Shown here in pieces: positions 1 through 11,153 of a stretch of DNA of 64,000 nt (position 1 is its first letter; the number at the start of each line of letters is the position of its first letter). This stretch comes from Epiperipatus broadwayi. Lineage: Eukaryota; Onychophora; Udeonychophora; Euonychophora; Peripatidae. Location of the stretch: assembly GCA_028023455.1 (NCBI GenBank), contig JAQFVV010000030.1, positions 3,428,501-3,492,500 of the forward strand, read 5' to 3'. Below the pieces are notes generated by a model that was not told the DNA's origin, did not search any database, and saw nothing but the letters and a program-made list of their open reading frames with translations. A program made the position numbers and the translations under genes.

Positions 1-642
1 TATTAAATAAAGTTATTAAAGAATCATCATAAGATATAACAAACCATATTTGTAGCTTATAAATTCATTAGTATAGTCACTGTAAAACTGTCTTTCATTT
101 TTATTTTTATTTTCTAACTTTTGAATTAGTAAGTCATACTTATATGTAAATATATGCATACTCATATTAGAACAGGTTCAATGTGTAATGATAGAATATC
201 TGCCTGCCAATAACATAATCTGATTCAAATCTGGATTAATAAAATTAAAATTTTTTTAGATCACTAGCCTACATTGAATTTATCTCACAATCTAATATTA
301 GTCAGTAAAGAGATATCTAGATATTCTTAAGTAGAGCAAAAAATAAGAATAGAAAATGGTAAAATCTTCACTATCCAAAAATTGGACAGTAGGGTGAGTA
401 ATATCTTCTCCTTCATTGTTTTTATGAGGGTTTGTTGGAAAAGTCTTTGCTCTGCAGGAAGCTATTTGATGAGTGTTTTATTATATACTATGTTGTCAAA
501 ACGTCTGTATATGTATTTACTTTAATATTATTTTATTAAACATGGTTGCTCTGAAAACATGTTTTATAAAACATCTTTTGTCTGTGAGAACATTTATTTC
601 AACATATACATGTATTAAAGTATGTTAGGTGAAATATTATGT
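1..642. other. AT-rich spacer, no gene seen
   Basis: Stop-rich in every frame, with no coding-like stretch, RNA motif or repeat that I could match to other parts of the window. Confidence 0.6.
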
Positions 643-753
643 AAATCTGTTAGAGGCCACTAAACATCACATGATCACTATTTCTTATGCTAGCACATTA
701 TTGAGTGGCACTACTGTATGGAGAGTGTTGCCTGTTTTAAATCTGTTAAAGGC
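643..753 (+). repeat. Family B short insertion with 15-bp target duplication
   Basis: An 81-bp unit (658-738) starts with CACTAAACATCACATGATCA and ends with GGAGAGTGTTGCCTGTTTT. It is flanked by AAATCTGTTAGAGGC (643-657) and AAATCTGTTAAAGGC (739-753), a 15-bp direct repeat with one mismatch. Both ends match the ends of the longer family B copies at 10.8, 15.7, 31.7 and 57.4 kb, so this is a complete but internally deleted member. No poly-A tail and no coding capacity are visible. Confidence 0.8.
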
Positions 754-1737
754 AAAGATAACTCCAGCACTCCAGCTATTATATAAATAAGTTAGCAAAT
801 ATTAGTAAGTCTAATAATCATTTCAAATAAAATGAGACTCACTTTATCTAAGGTGACTAAAAATTTATACTTTTTATTGTTATGGAATAAATAAATGAAA
901 TCTTATATGAAAATAAGGTCCCATGTAAACTACGTAATAATAAAATCCAATTATATATTTGAATAAGTAGACAATAACTTGAATGCAATAAATAAATGTG
1001 GCCATATGTTGGTAAGACAATTATGTAATTGAAATACTAGATGATAAAAATCAATACATTTTCAAATGCGTGATTAGTAAAAAAAGCTTGTATGCCTACT
1101 TGAGTATTGTCAATTAGATAAAATAATACTTATTATTATACAACCACCAACTTCATTTATATACATTACGACAGGAAGATGTTGTCTAAGGAACTCAGAC
1201 ATTCATCCCTACACACCTTTTCCTGTTACCATATCCTGGTGTAAACCACAATGAATAATTAAAAGTATGATGCAATGAATAAAAAATGACAAAAGCGTTA
1301 AACATTAAAATTTAGTTATCAGAATAATAATATTTAGTATAATAGCTAGCTATTTACATAAATGGAAATCAGAAATTGATATATTAAATAAAAGAAATAA
1401 AACAATCAATAATCTGTATTATCACGGTCTCACTTCAACTATATATTTACGTTCCAAAATATTACTTTTGAAAAATTCAGTCATACTTTAAAATTTAAGT
1501 ATTCTATTATTTAAATAAAACAGTGATTTCAAAGAAATTTTGACACAAAAGCACAAGCACACATATATAAAGTTTTATATATTTATAATTATTAACTTAT
1601 AAAGTTATAATGGATGAAATTAATCATAGGATTAAACTTGTTGGAATGCTTTTGGTAGAAATAACTTAATACTAAAGAGAAATATGCATATGTGTTTGAA
1701 AAGGAATGTCTTTAATAAATGTCTACTTTAGACTACT
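754..1737. other. AT-rich spacer, no gene seen
   Basis: No coding-like frame or recognisable repeat was found on either strand. Confidence 0.55.
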
Positions 1738-2100
1738 CAAAGAAGTATGGATAGATGCATGTTAGGAGTAACAAGAAGAGATTGAAAATGCAATATATAG
1801 GTAAGATAACAAACAGGTGTTACTGACCTCAATAAAAAAAAATAAAAGATTGAAGTGGAGTTGGACTGGATATATTGCTAGAAGAGATGATAACAGATGG
1901 ACAATTGAAATCTTAAGCTGGATTCCAAGAGATTGTAAAAGACCCAGAAATAGACCACATGTGAGATGGATGGATGAAATAAAAAAGTGTGCAGGAGTGA
2001 TGTGGAAAAGAGAAGCTAAAGATTGGAGAAGATGGATTGAACTTGGAGAGATATTCATCCTGCAGTGGATTGATAATGGTTGATGATGATGATGATAATT
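1738..2100 (+). pseudogene. RTE-type non-LTR retrotransposon, 3' terminal fragment
   Basis: This is the C-terminal end of an endonuclease-reverse transcriptase polyprotein of the RTE type found in many animal genomes. The main frame (1817-2083, 88 codons) carries the family signature LKWSWTGYIARRDDNRWT, then a proline/arginine-rich stretch (RPHVRWMDEIKK) and ends QWIDNG before the stop. Upstream at 1738 another frame reads QRSMDRCMLGVTRRD, also typical of this tail, so at least one frameshift separates the two parts. The stop overlaps a TGATGATGATGATGAT run, the simple-repeat 3' end usual for RTE elements. The RT catalytic core and endonuclease are absent, as expected for a 5'-truncated dead copy. 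No function is expected. Confidence 0.88.
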
Positions 2101-3105
2101 AATTTATAAAAATATTATTCCTAAATAAATATAAATTATTAATTATAAATGTTTTGGTTCAAAAATATATGTACAGATTGGAAAATGTCAGGTACCTTCA
2201 GGTTTATCAATTTAACAATAAAAAGAATATTTCTTGTCTTCTTTTACCTTTAATGTAAATTTTATTATGACCTAACTGTAATAAATATTACATATCAATA
2301 ATATCAACAATGTCTTAATTCTTTAAAATAAAATATAAAGTTTAAAAACTTTTATAATTTTGCAATTTTTTTCATTCAACTGTACAATCAATTAGATTAA
2401 TATTTTTCCTTTCACATAGATTTTATCATGACAGTTATATCAGTCAATGTAAATCTTGTTTAGTAGATAAATTCTTTGATGACTGTATAAATATATTAAT
2501 GAATCTTCTCCATTTTTTTTTTACAAATAGTTTATGTTATACGAAAGTTCTATTATACCAAGTAATAGAAATCTTGCTTGATGGTCAATTTTTTGTGTGT
2601 GAATTCCTCTAGCAACATTATTACAGCTTTTAATTTCTTGGAGAAGGCTTTTCATATACATTTTATGTCCAGATGGTTGAGAGAACTTGCAATATCTGTA
2701 ATTGATTGAAAGGACATTCTGTAGCAACTCATCTTTTCAGAGCTTCAGTCAACAAATATTAAACTAAGTTTGTTCTTTTCCTTTGCTATTCCTTTGCAAT
2801 TGATTCCAACCTTCTAATATTGTATAATTTGTCTTTTATATACTTCTCTCATTATCACTACCATACACTATTAATTTTTCTGATACTTTTACTATTGTTG
2901 CTGTTATTTATTATTCATTCTCTTTTATAAATTTAGTTTGTTATTCAATTCCTTTGTCTTTAAAGAGATTCATTTTAAAAAATAAGCAATAATATATTGA
3001 CTGATTAATTTTTTTGAAGAGTAATTTTTACTACATCACTCTCACACAAGGTAGGACTGGTTTCTATTCACTTTTAACACCTTGTGGAAGGATGTAATCA
3101 TAAAC
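2101..3105. other. AT-rich spacer with one unassigned open frame
   Basis: The only longer open stretch is 68 codons at 2521-2727 on the minus strand. It has somewhat less biased composition than its surroundings, but I do not recognise it and there is no context supporting a gene. Confidence 0.5.
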
Positions 3106-3262
3106 ATTTGACCAAAGACATGTAAAAAAGATGTATGATTCCCAGTAGGCACATTTCATGCTGAACTAGCACTCATCAGTTGGCCCAAATCACAATCTCT
3201 TACATATATCTTTATCATTGTTCAGTATATACAGACAGTAAATTATTACAGGCTAATTGATG
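3106..3262 (+). repeat. Old, diverged family A fragment
   Basis: The stretch with TTCATGCTGAACTAGCACTC, then ATCAGTTGGCCCAAATCACA and a CATATAT run, aligns by eye with the inner arm of family A at 5.4 kb and 63.5 kb, with many substitutions. It lacks the outer arm ends. Confidence 0.6.
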
Positions 3263-3314
3263 TGTCAAACTTCCTGCCCTCACAAGTTTGACACAAACCA
3301 CTTAATGGAATTAT

Positions 3315-3537
3315 ATTAATAATTTTTATTATTCATTCATTAGACTAGAGATTATTCAATAATTAATAATATTTCTGTAGTATAATTTGCAGTACATCAC
3401 TCTCACATAAGGTAGGGACTGGCTTTTATTGATTTTTAACATCTTGAGAGGAGTGATGTAATGAAAATTATACTACGAAATATTATTCATTATTGGATAA
3501 TCTCTAGTCTAATGAATGACTAATAAAAATTATTATA
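3315..3537. repeat. Foldback (palindromic) element, about 220 bp
   Basis: The left arm (3315-3410) reads TAATAATTTTTATTA, then ATTCATTAGACTAGAGATTA, and so on. The right arm (3445-3537) is its near-perfect reverse complement (TAATCTCTAGTCTAATGAAT, then TAATAAAAATTATTA). The short centre contains another small inverted repeat (ACATCACTCTC / GAGGAGTGATGT). A related central segment also lies at 3030-3090 (TACATCACTCTCACACAAGG). It is a MITE-like non-coding element of unknown superfamily. Confidence 0.8.
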
Positions 3538-4093
3538 TATATTGTCAGATGTTTAGTCAAAAACCTAATTAATTATCTATTCCTTTTAATTTTACAAACT
3601 ATTGTGTGAAGTAGCCTTTATTACCCAGAGATTTAATTATTTTGTATCAAAATTTAAAAAAAAAATGTTTTGATGAAAAACAGCAATAAAATATTTTTGT
3701 TATCTTACACCTATTTAAAAAAATTAAAAATATTTAAGATTTAAATAAAAAATATTTGAGGTTTTCTTTTAAAAAGAAAAAAACTCACACCTCTATCATT
3801 TCTATTATCATTATGAAATCTAATGGTTTTAATATATATATATTTTCATAGAATAACAGAAACTTTCAACTTTTTTCCTATATTTTTGCACAATATAATA
3901 AATACAGCCTATTAATAAAAACATCCACAGAAAAGAAAGAAATTATTTATGGTTGAATTTTCATGCAATTTCGGGGCCCTCAAACTCAAGTTAGAAAAAA
4001 AAATTTTCAAGAAAACTCTCATTAACAAAAAAGAAAAGTAAACAAAAAAATTCATATCATAACACATTAAATGAACTTATTAAAAACATATTT
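3538..4093. other. AT-rich spacer / possible 3' flank of the hAT relic
   Basis: No gene seen. The part next to 4094 probably belongs to the 3' non-coding end of the minus-strand hAT element; I could not define its terminal inverted repeat. Confidence 0.45.
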
Positions 4094-5275
4094 TTATATG
4101 AATTTCTGTCTTGCTTTATTTCTTGCAAATTCGTCAATTATTTTTGCAGTGTCAATTCGACTTAAAACTTCCTGCTCTATATACAGAATGGCCATATTAT
4201 TTACCCTTTCTTCTCCCATAGTACTCCTTAAATAATTTTTTACATGCTTTAAAACAGAAAATGATCTTTCTCCTAATGCATTAGATAAGGAAAATGTTAA
4301 AAAAATTTCAATAATATTTCAACATTAGGGAAATGGGCAAGACATTTCTTTGGCAACTCGATAGATGTCTGTTTCAGTTTTTATGGTATCGTTTTCTTTT
4401 AGAAATATTAAAAAATGGTCAAATTCATCTTCAAAATTACAAATATCAATGTCATTTTTGTAAATATCAAACTTTTTTATTGCATTCTTTTTTTCTTCTA
4501 TTGATAAATTCCAATCAAAAAATATTTGAAAAGGCTCTACAACAACTTCATATGTCTGGGTTCTGCAAGATAGTTCTGCCTTGGTGTTATCACATATGAT
4601 ATAAAATGAATTGAGTATGAAATTGTCTCTTATTGTAAATTCATGTTCAACTTTTTTGTTTTCATCAAAAAGAATTTTTCTCTTTTATTGTTTGTGAGTT
4701 TGTCCATCTTCCACATTAAATGATAGCCCTGATAAATCAGTTGCCTCTTTTTCAAATTCTTCTTTGAAATTATTGATAAAATTTTCTAATGACTTCAGTA
4801 GGATAGATCCTTTTAATAGTTCACACTCTACTGAATGCAGTGATTTACTAGTAGCATTTATTCTTTGTAAAATAGTATTCCAAATCATTGTCATTAGGGT
4901 GGTTTCATATTTGTCCATTTTCTTCAGAAGTGAAGTTGCCTCCAATATAGTAAAATTTTCTTCTTCAGAATTACAAATTTCAGTTAAAGCCACTTTTGCA
5001 TGAGTGATGCAAAGTTTTATAGCTAAAACAGCATCTGCCTTTGCTAACCATCTCTTTTCATTGTGATGGAATGTTTACACATTTCTAGATTTCTGGTTAA
5101 AATTTTCCAATGATGGGTTGATGCAGAAAAAAATGTGAATAAATTCTGCCCAAACATAAAATACTCAACTGCAGTGCTACAACTTTCTGCAGTGAAATTT
5201 CCAATTAAATTTAAGGAATGATTAGCACAAAGAATAAAACCTAAACTTGGGCTATGTTCTTTAATATGTGCTTGA
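4094..5275 (-). pseudogene. hAT-superfamily transposase (ZMYM1-like / DUF4371 type), decayed
   Basis: This is the C-terminal half of a hAT DNA-transposon transposase of the kind often annotated as zinc finger MYM-type protein 1-like. Read from 5275 downward, it holds CANHSLNLIG and a following stretch ending HHWKIL (RNase H-like core region). A long frame starts about 4993 (ALTEICNSEEEN) and continues to about 4340 with a single in-frame stop at 4685-4687. It includes ILNSFYIICDNTKAELSCRT and FFDWNLSIEEKKNAIKKF. The hAT dimerisation domain sits at 4094-4300, with LSNALGERSFSVLKHVKNYL then RSTMGEERVNNMAILYIEQE and a natural stop at 4094. A frameshift lies near 4330 and others above 5000. The N-terminal zinc fingers and first catalytic Asp region are missing, and family A sequence abuts the upstream side. 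The element is inactive. Confidence 0.88.
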
Positions 5276-5289
5276 TGATCCTTTCATAA

Positions 5290-6003
5290 ATACATTATAT
5301 AGGGTATATGAGCACAGACTTTCACATGACCCACCACTCTTCACACCATCTCATAACACTGATACACTTGAACACATATATGTTGAAAAGATAAATAATC
5401 ACCAATATATGTATTTCATGCTAAATCAGCAATCATCAGTTGGTCCAGATTACCATCTCCACACATATATGCTATAAGTTCTCAGATATATATTAAGATA
5501 GCCAAACCTCATACTTCAATGGACAGGCTTCAATCTAATCCACACTCCAACTCTTCAACCGTCCATCCAATATATATTACATATATAGACACAGGTATAT
5601 AATAAGCCTGGGTGTTTTAGTTATTACATAGTAGAGATGTCTACCCATCCCTTGTATATGTATTAAATGGATTATGTCCTGTACATGAGGGGTCAGATTG
5701 ACCTTAGGTCAACATGAGTGTGACAAGAATCTCAGCCTCAGGGTGGCCTTTGAGCATTCCATAATCAGATTTTCAATTTGATGGATGGTTGAAGAGTTGG
5801 AGTGTGGATTAGATTAAAGCCTGTCCATTAAAGTATGAGGTTTGGCTATCTTATATTGGTGATTATTTATCTTTTCAACATATATGTGTTCAAGTGTATC
5901 AGTGTTATGAGATGGAGTGGAGAGTGGTGGGTCATGTGAAAGTCTGTGCTCATATACCCTATATATTACATATATAGACACAAGTATATAATAAGCCTGT
6001 GTG
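5290..6003. repeat. Family A foldback, about 710 bp
   Basis: The left arm starts TATAGGGTATATGAGCACAG and ACTTTCACATGACCCACC. The right arm ends with the reverse complement (GGTGGGTCATGTGAAAGT, CTGTGCTCATATACCCTATA). Inner segments are also inverted: CCACACTCCAACTCTTCAAC near 5550 versus GTTGAAGAGTTGGAGTGTGG near 5790. The stretch AGACACAGGTATATAATAAGCCTG occurs both centrally and at the right end, as if two elements were joined. There is no coding capacity. It lies against the hAT relic. The flanking duplication was not identified for this copy. Confidence 0.85.
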
Positions 6004-8796
6004 TTTACTTATTAAATTTTTAATGTTAAAGAAATAAAAAAAATGTATCTTCTTTCTAATATTTAACAGCTAAGTGTAAATAATGTCATTTTTAGCACAG
6101 AAATGGCATTGCATTACTACAGATTAGAATACAGAGTTTTAAATAAAGCTATATATATTTTTAAGTATTTTAGGTATTAATAAATTGAATTAATTATACT
6201 AGTGTAAAAATACTTAAAATGACATATTTATAAATTGAAATTATTAAAATAAAAATTTAATTCAGTAGCTTTTTAATACTGTAAATTTGAAGGGCTTCAA
6301 ATTTTAAAAATTGACGTCTAATAAAGTTGTTTGCTTTACATTGTAATTTAAAGACGAAAAATAGCTATACCATGTTTAGAATGCATTTCTATCTTTAATA
6401 ATGAACGTCAAAGAATTTTAAGAAAATATTCTTTGTTATAAGAATGATGACTAATCTTGTTGAACTACAATTTCATCAATTGTGCTTAATAATGAATCTG
6501 TAGAGGATTTCGATTTTCCATTTTTGATACATCCTCTACGTTAAATGGAAGTAATATTATTGAATTTTTTTAGGATTGCCAACATCATGGAATTGCTCTT
6601 AATTTTGAGAGACCCTCACTTCTGTAGGTTTGGCTCAGTTATTCCGCATAATATTGTCATTTACGTTAATAGTTTTATTGAGTATTTATGCCTCAATTAG
6701 TTCATCAAGAAGTCTGGTTTGCACGTGGAGACATTAGATTCAAGTGCTAATGCCAATATTGGCAGGGTGGTCTATGAAAAGGGTCTCATCTATCCATCCT
6801 GTTATTAAAATAGAAGTGGGTGAATAGTTCTGATAAAAGATTAAATGTTATCTGTCAACTTACAGTTATTTTTCAGTTAAATCGACTTTTGAAAGTGTTT
6901 ATTCGACAGCATTTAATATTAGCTATCTTTAACTACATTTCTAATGGTGTTTTACATTATACATTAGCTACTATTTCTTTAGACATCACATTTTTGTAAA
7001 AGGCTTTTAAACTACAAATGAATCTGATACTGTATATATTTGAGTTGCAGGTACTTAAAAAAAAAAAACCGTTTTAGTTATCGGTGGGATAAATAAACAT
7101 CTGATAAAACCATTCAAGTAAAAGTTCGAATTTTTCAATACAATTTTGACTTTTAAAAATATTTGTTGACAGTATTTAACATCAGTCGAACAAACTCGTC
7201 CATAAATAGCGTTTCACTTTTGCATAGTAGATATGATTCGTCGAATATTTTTCATAATTAAATAATGATTTAAATACTGATAATATTATTAGCATAAATA
7301 CTTTTCAACTATATACACAATTTCCTAATTAAATTAAGCGCGCGAGTACACACAGCCATGTGTGGGTGTAAATTATACAAAAATGTGTTTCTTATTTTAC
7401 ATGTAATAAATAAATACTAAAATTGAGTTCGAATCTGTTTTGTAATCTACAGACTTTATAAAAACAGAAATCTTGCAACAAAAAGTGTAAATATATGCCG
7501 ATTTAACAAAATACATCGTGCTTATACATATTTATAACAAATTTATGTAATATAATTCTACCGTATATTTTTAATATAAGATATATTGAATTTACAATTG
7601 CATCTGATTGAATATTTATAATCAATCAAACTTTTCAGATTTATGATTCATTCCTCTAAACAAAACAAGTCTTAAACTATTGTTCAGTATAAAATTCATC
7701 AGAACTTTTTTTCTCTTTATACATTCAAGCAGCTTTTGAATATCAGACGAGCTAAAAAAAATTTACAATTGTTTCTGCGAAAAAGATTGGTCTGAAGTAT
7801 TTTTTACTGAATTGACAATTCAAGATATGAAAAAGACTTGATGGTATATATAAATAAATACATTATATATAAACATGAGAAATTATTATTTTTTTATTCC
7901 AATAGTACTCTGGCTGGATGCATCTATTGAATGATCTTTTAATTTTTTATTTATTTTGCTTTTAGAGTATAATGTGTTTTAGTTTATTTATTATTATAAA
8001 TATATATATACATAGCTTTAATTGTAACACTAATATTCATCATTACCATCATCACTAATGGCATCCAAAAGTCCATTTTTGCAAGCTTTTTGGTCTCCTG
8101 CCTACCTTCCAACCCATCGCAGCTGGGTTTTTTTAAAGAAACAAATTATTTTTCCTGTTACATCTCTTGATTTCATTTTCCATGGATCTTCCAATATAAT
8201 ATCAGTACTTTAAATATATATCCAATCCAACTTTTATTCAACTTTATGGATTTCTTGAAATCTTTCTTAAAATAATAACTGTTGTAAATTCATTCATACA
8301 TTACTAATTTATCATTTCTATTGTCATACAAATTCAAGCTTTAAAAATCCCAAATTTTTTACTTATGTTTGTAATTGTATATGGGTTAATTTAATTTTCA
8401 GTTCATAAATTTTTTTTTTTACTTTACCAAGCTGAAAATCACTCCTGAAGATTAAGCTCATGTGTTCAGTACTCTGCCATGACATTAAAACTAGTAGGAC
8501 TTTAGAAAATATCACTGAACTAAATTTTTTTTTCAGTATAAGAACTGTATTTACATTATATGATTTTCATATTAATCTTCTTACAAGTACTCATAAACAA
8601 AATGAAAAAGTTTTTTGACATTCATTTTCTGATGTAATATTGTATTTTATTTTTTAGGTTTTAATAATTTTTGATGCAATTACTATTTAATTTTATAACA
8701 TTTCCATATTCTGTTATTCTACATATTAAAATAAAATACTCCTCATACAGAGTTTAAATATAAAATGTAAACAATATTTATTGTACCAAGTATACT
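6004..8796. other. Long AT-rich stretch, no gene seen
   Basis: All frames are stop-rich. A possible RTE-like 3' tail on the minus strand is hinted at 8030-8160 (a CATCATTACCATCATCAC run after a slightly GC-richer patch), but it is too short to call. Nothing else was recognised. Confidence 0.5.
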
Positions 8797-8826
8797 TATA
8801 TATATATATATATATATAAGTATACT

Positions 8827-8862
<36 letters not shown>
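8797..8862. repeat. (TA)n/(TG)n microsatellite
   Basis: Two (AT) runs separated by AAGTATACTT, followed by a TGTGTGTG run that directly abuts the SINE on its tail side. Confidence 0.9.
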
Positions 8863-8865
<3 letters not shown>

Positions 8866-8941
8866 CAAAGCATCAACCAGGAAGCAAATCTGGACCAGCT
8901 GCTTGGAGGGCAGCTATGCTAACCACTAGGCCACCAACTTT
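8863..8941 (-). mobile_element. tRNA-Gly-derived mini-SINE, subfamily G1, diverged
   Basis: On the minus strand this reads as a tRNA: TTGGTGGCCTAGTGGTTAGC (A-box region), anticodon arm CTGCCCTCCAAGCAG, then a T arm with GCTTCCTGGTTGATGC, followed by TTTGACA. The clover-leaf shape is recognisable, but the acceptor 5' strand is degraded and the anticodon stem has an extra change. In place of the usual A-tail there is a microsatellite. It is a dead copy of the same family as 28.98, 31.0, 40.6 and 54.2 kb. Confidence 0.78.
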
Positions 8942-9747
8942 CAACAATTTTACATATTATTCATGGTCAGAAGATTCATGATTAGAAGACTGGCCATGAA
9001 CATGATATAAAAATGTTGAGAGCTTACATTTCTACAATAAATATTGTTAAAATTTTATATTTAAACTCTGTATGAGTAATATTTTACATTAACATTTAAT
9101 TTTATGCATTCATAGGCTTTTTAATTTTTATAAATATTAATTAACTAGAATAAGAATTACATATAAACTACACTATTTATGTAATATTTATAAACCCTGG
9201 TACTAACAGAATGTATAATTTAATATTTAATTTAGTAAGCAGAATACTAGCATCATACCCACAATTATCAACATTATAACAATTTATTATTAACACTGTT
9301 TCTTCCTAATTGTGTTTTTTCTGTGTAATCTGATGGTGCTTCAGTTATTTCAATTTAAATTTATTTTCTTGTGACAACTAGAGTTTTGCATTTATTTTAT
9401 GGTAAAAAGTGGGACTAAATTTTAAAACAGAAGATCATTAGTGTCATATAAAAAACCTAATGCAAAGAAACCCAAAAGGTCACTGATTGGTAGTTTCTTT
9501 ATCCATCTACAAAACATTTGAGAGGGTTCATCTTTTGTTTGTCATTCAAAAAAAAAAATTAACATTTTCTATACTTTATTTACATTTTTATAATTATTTT
9601 TTAAAACATTTGTGAAATATTTATTTCTTTGATGAGAAGTTATTATTAATATCTGAAAATAATGGTTTTTGGAATTCAAGTCAAGAAAAATGTTATAACA
9701 TAAAGCAAGAGATTATGATGGGCAAAAAAGAAAAAGAATCTAGGATC
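8942..9747. other. AT-rich spacer, no gene seen
   Basis: No coding-like frame or matching repeat found. Confidence 0.5.
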
Positions 9748-10257
9748 ACTTAAGTCAGGTGTGGCAATTGTTTTGGCTCAGGGGTCACAGTGGTTAGCAT
9801 AAGGCCACATTGGGGCCACTTTGTGGAAGTGAAGGTTAGTGGAGAGCCACACCTTTTTTTCATGACACAATAAACACACTGCTTTATTCCCTGTATTACA
9901 AAAAAAAGATTTGTTTGTCCATTCTCCATTAAACACATGACATTCATCACTGATTTTACATTTTTTTGGAGGGGTTTATGATTTCTGTAAAGTTGGAAAT
10001 GTATATATTTGCTAATGCAAAGACAAAATTGAAATTGACCACATCAACTGGAAAAGCACTGTAGATCCTATCTACACTGCGCATGTGTATTGACGTGGCC
10101 ATCCTAGTGAAAAATATGTGATGACTCTTCGGTCATGCTGGGGCAGGAAATCTCAGTTCAAGGCAGATTTTTCTGATTGTATTGGTGGGCCACATAAAAA
10201 CTCTTAGCAGGCTGCATGTGGCCTGAAGGCCACTATTTGCCCATTCCTGACTCAAGC
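9748..10257 (-). mobile_element. Non-autonomous hAT element with terminal inverted repeats and 8-bp target duplication
   Basis: The element spans 9756-10249. Its left end is CAGGTGTGGCAATTGTTTTG. Its right end, reversed, is CAGGAATGGGCAAATAGTGG; both fit the CAGGNNTGGGCAAA-type hAT terminus. Flanks are ACTTAAGT (9748-9755) and ACTCAAGC (10250-10257), matching at 6 of 8 positions, the duplication length typical of hAT. Internally it keeps a scrap of transposase N-terminus (9838-9960), so it looks like an internal-deletion derivative of an autonomous element. Confidence 0.82.
9838..9960 (-). pseudogene. hAT transposase N-terminal scrap (GTF2I-repeat / GTF2IRD2-like)
   Basis: One minus-strand frame reads FNGEWTNKSFFCNTGNKAVC followed by LLCHEK. 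This matches the pattern F-x-x-E-W-x-x-x-(Y/S)-F-F ... K-x-V-C-L-(I/L)-C seen at the N-terminus of GTF2I-domain hAT transposases, where the CxxC is half of a degenerate BED-like zinc finger. Only about 40 residues survive, with no start codon assigned. It lies inside the 494-bp element bounded at 9756 and 10249. A competing longer open frame on the same strand (9750-9950) is a shadow with no such pattern. Confidence 0.65.
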
Positions 10258-10796
10258 CATTATTTTTTTGTCATTTTTAAAATAACTAAATGGAATTTTA
10301 AAACATAATTTTATTGCTTTATATGTTCTAGACAAAAATTTGTTCTAAATTTTTGAAATGAAGTTCAAATGAAAAATATCCTGCTAAAAATATATTTTTA
10401 TAGACAAAAATAACATGACAAAAGCTATTGTTTATTTCTTTTTTTATAAATATTTTTAAAATTGAAATATTTTTGCAAATGGTTTGTTTTTGTTTGTAAA
10501 CTTATATTTCTAAAAAAAATAAGTTTAAAATTATAGAACTATATTGCACAATAAAAAGTTTATTTATTAAAATAAAAAATTGAAAGTTTAACTCAAATTG
10601 CTGCTAATAGCTGTCAAAAAATGATTTGCTGAGGGATAAAGTAGTTTTAAATAATATCTAAAACTTCAGTATTTATTTATTTGAATGATATTAGTTTTCT
10701 AATGAAGTTCATATTTTTTTATGTAATAAAGAAACAATGGATTTTTAAATAATCTATCTATCTGTGGATTATTATAATTTTGATTGCAATCAATAG
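10258..10796. other. AT-rich spacer, no gene seen
   Basis: No coding-like frame or recognisable repeat. Confidence 0.5.
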
Positions 10797-11153
10797 AATT
10801 CTAGATTTAAAAACAGGCAAAACTCTCCATGCAGTAGTGACACTTGGTGCAAGCCAGAGTAATCAATGGATGCCAGAAGGCTCGTGCATAAAATCCCTAC
10901 CTAATGCCTACTCATCCAATATCACCAGACTAGTGTCTGGCTTGTGGCCTTCATCAGTGAGGAGCCTTGGATCTGAGAGCACTGCACCTAGATCTTAGGA
11001 TCTAATGCAACCCTTGATCAGCCATCTTTTATCTCTACTTAACTACAAAACTATGAGAATAAAATTGAAAACACAATAATAATTTCAATCCAAGCTCATT
11101 AGCTTATATAGTCATATGGTGATCATGTGATGTTTAGTGGTTTAATTCTAGAT
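10797..11153 (-). repeat. Family B insertion with about 10-bp target duplication
   Basis: The unit (10807-11143) runs from AAAACAGGCAAAACTCTCCA to GATCATGTGATGTTTAGTGG, i.e. both family ends in reverse orientation. It is flanked by AATTCTAGAT at 10797-10806 and again at 11144-11153. It contains a single arm of the long foldback seen at 15.7 kb (ATCAATGGATGCCAGAAGGC, CTGGCTTGTGGCCTTCATCA). The short open frame inside it is incidental. Confidence 0.85.

Noticed and set aside
2521-2727. 68-codon minus-strand frame as a small gene
   Set aside because: No recognisable domain, no supporting signals; left as unassigned.
8030-8160. Minus-strand RTE-like 3' tail
   Set aside because: Only a CATCAT-type run and a short GC-richer patch; insufficient protein signal.
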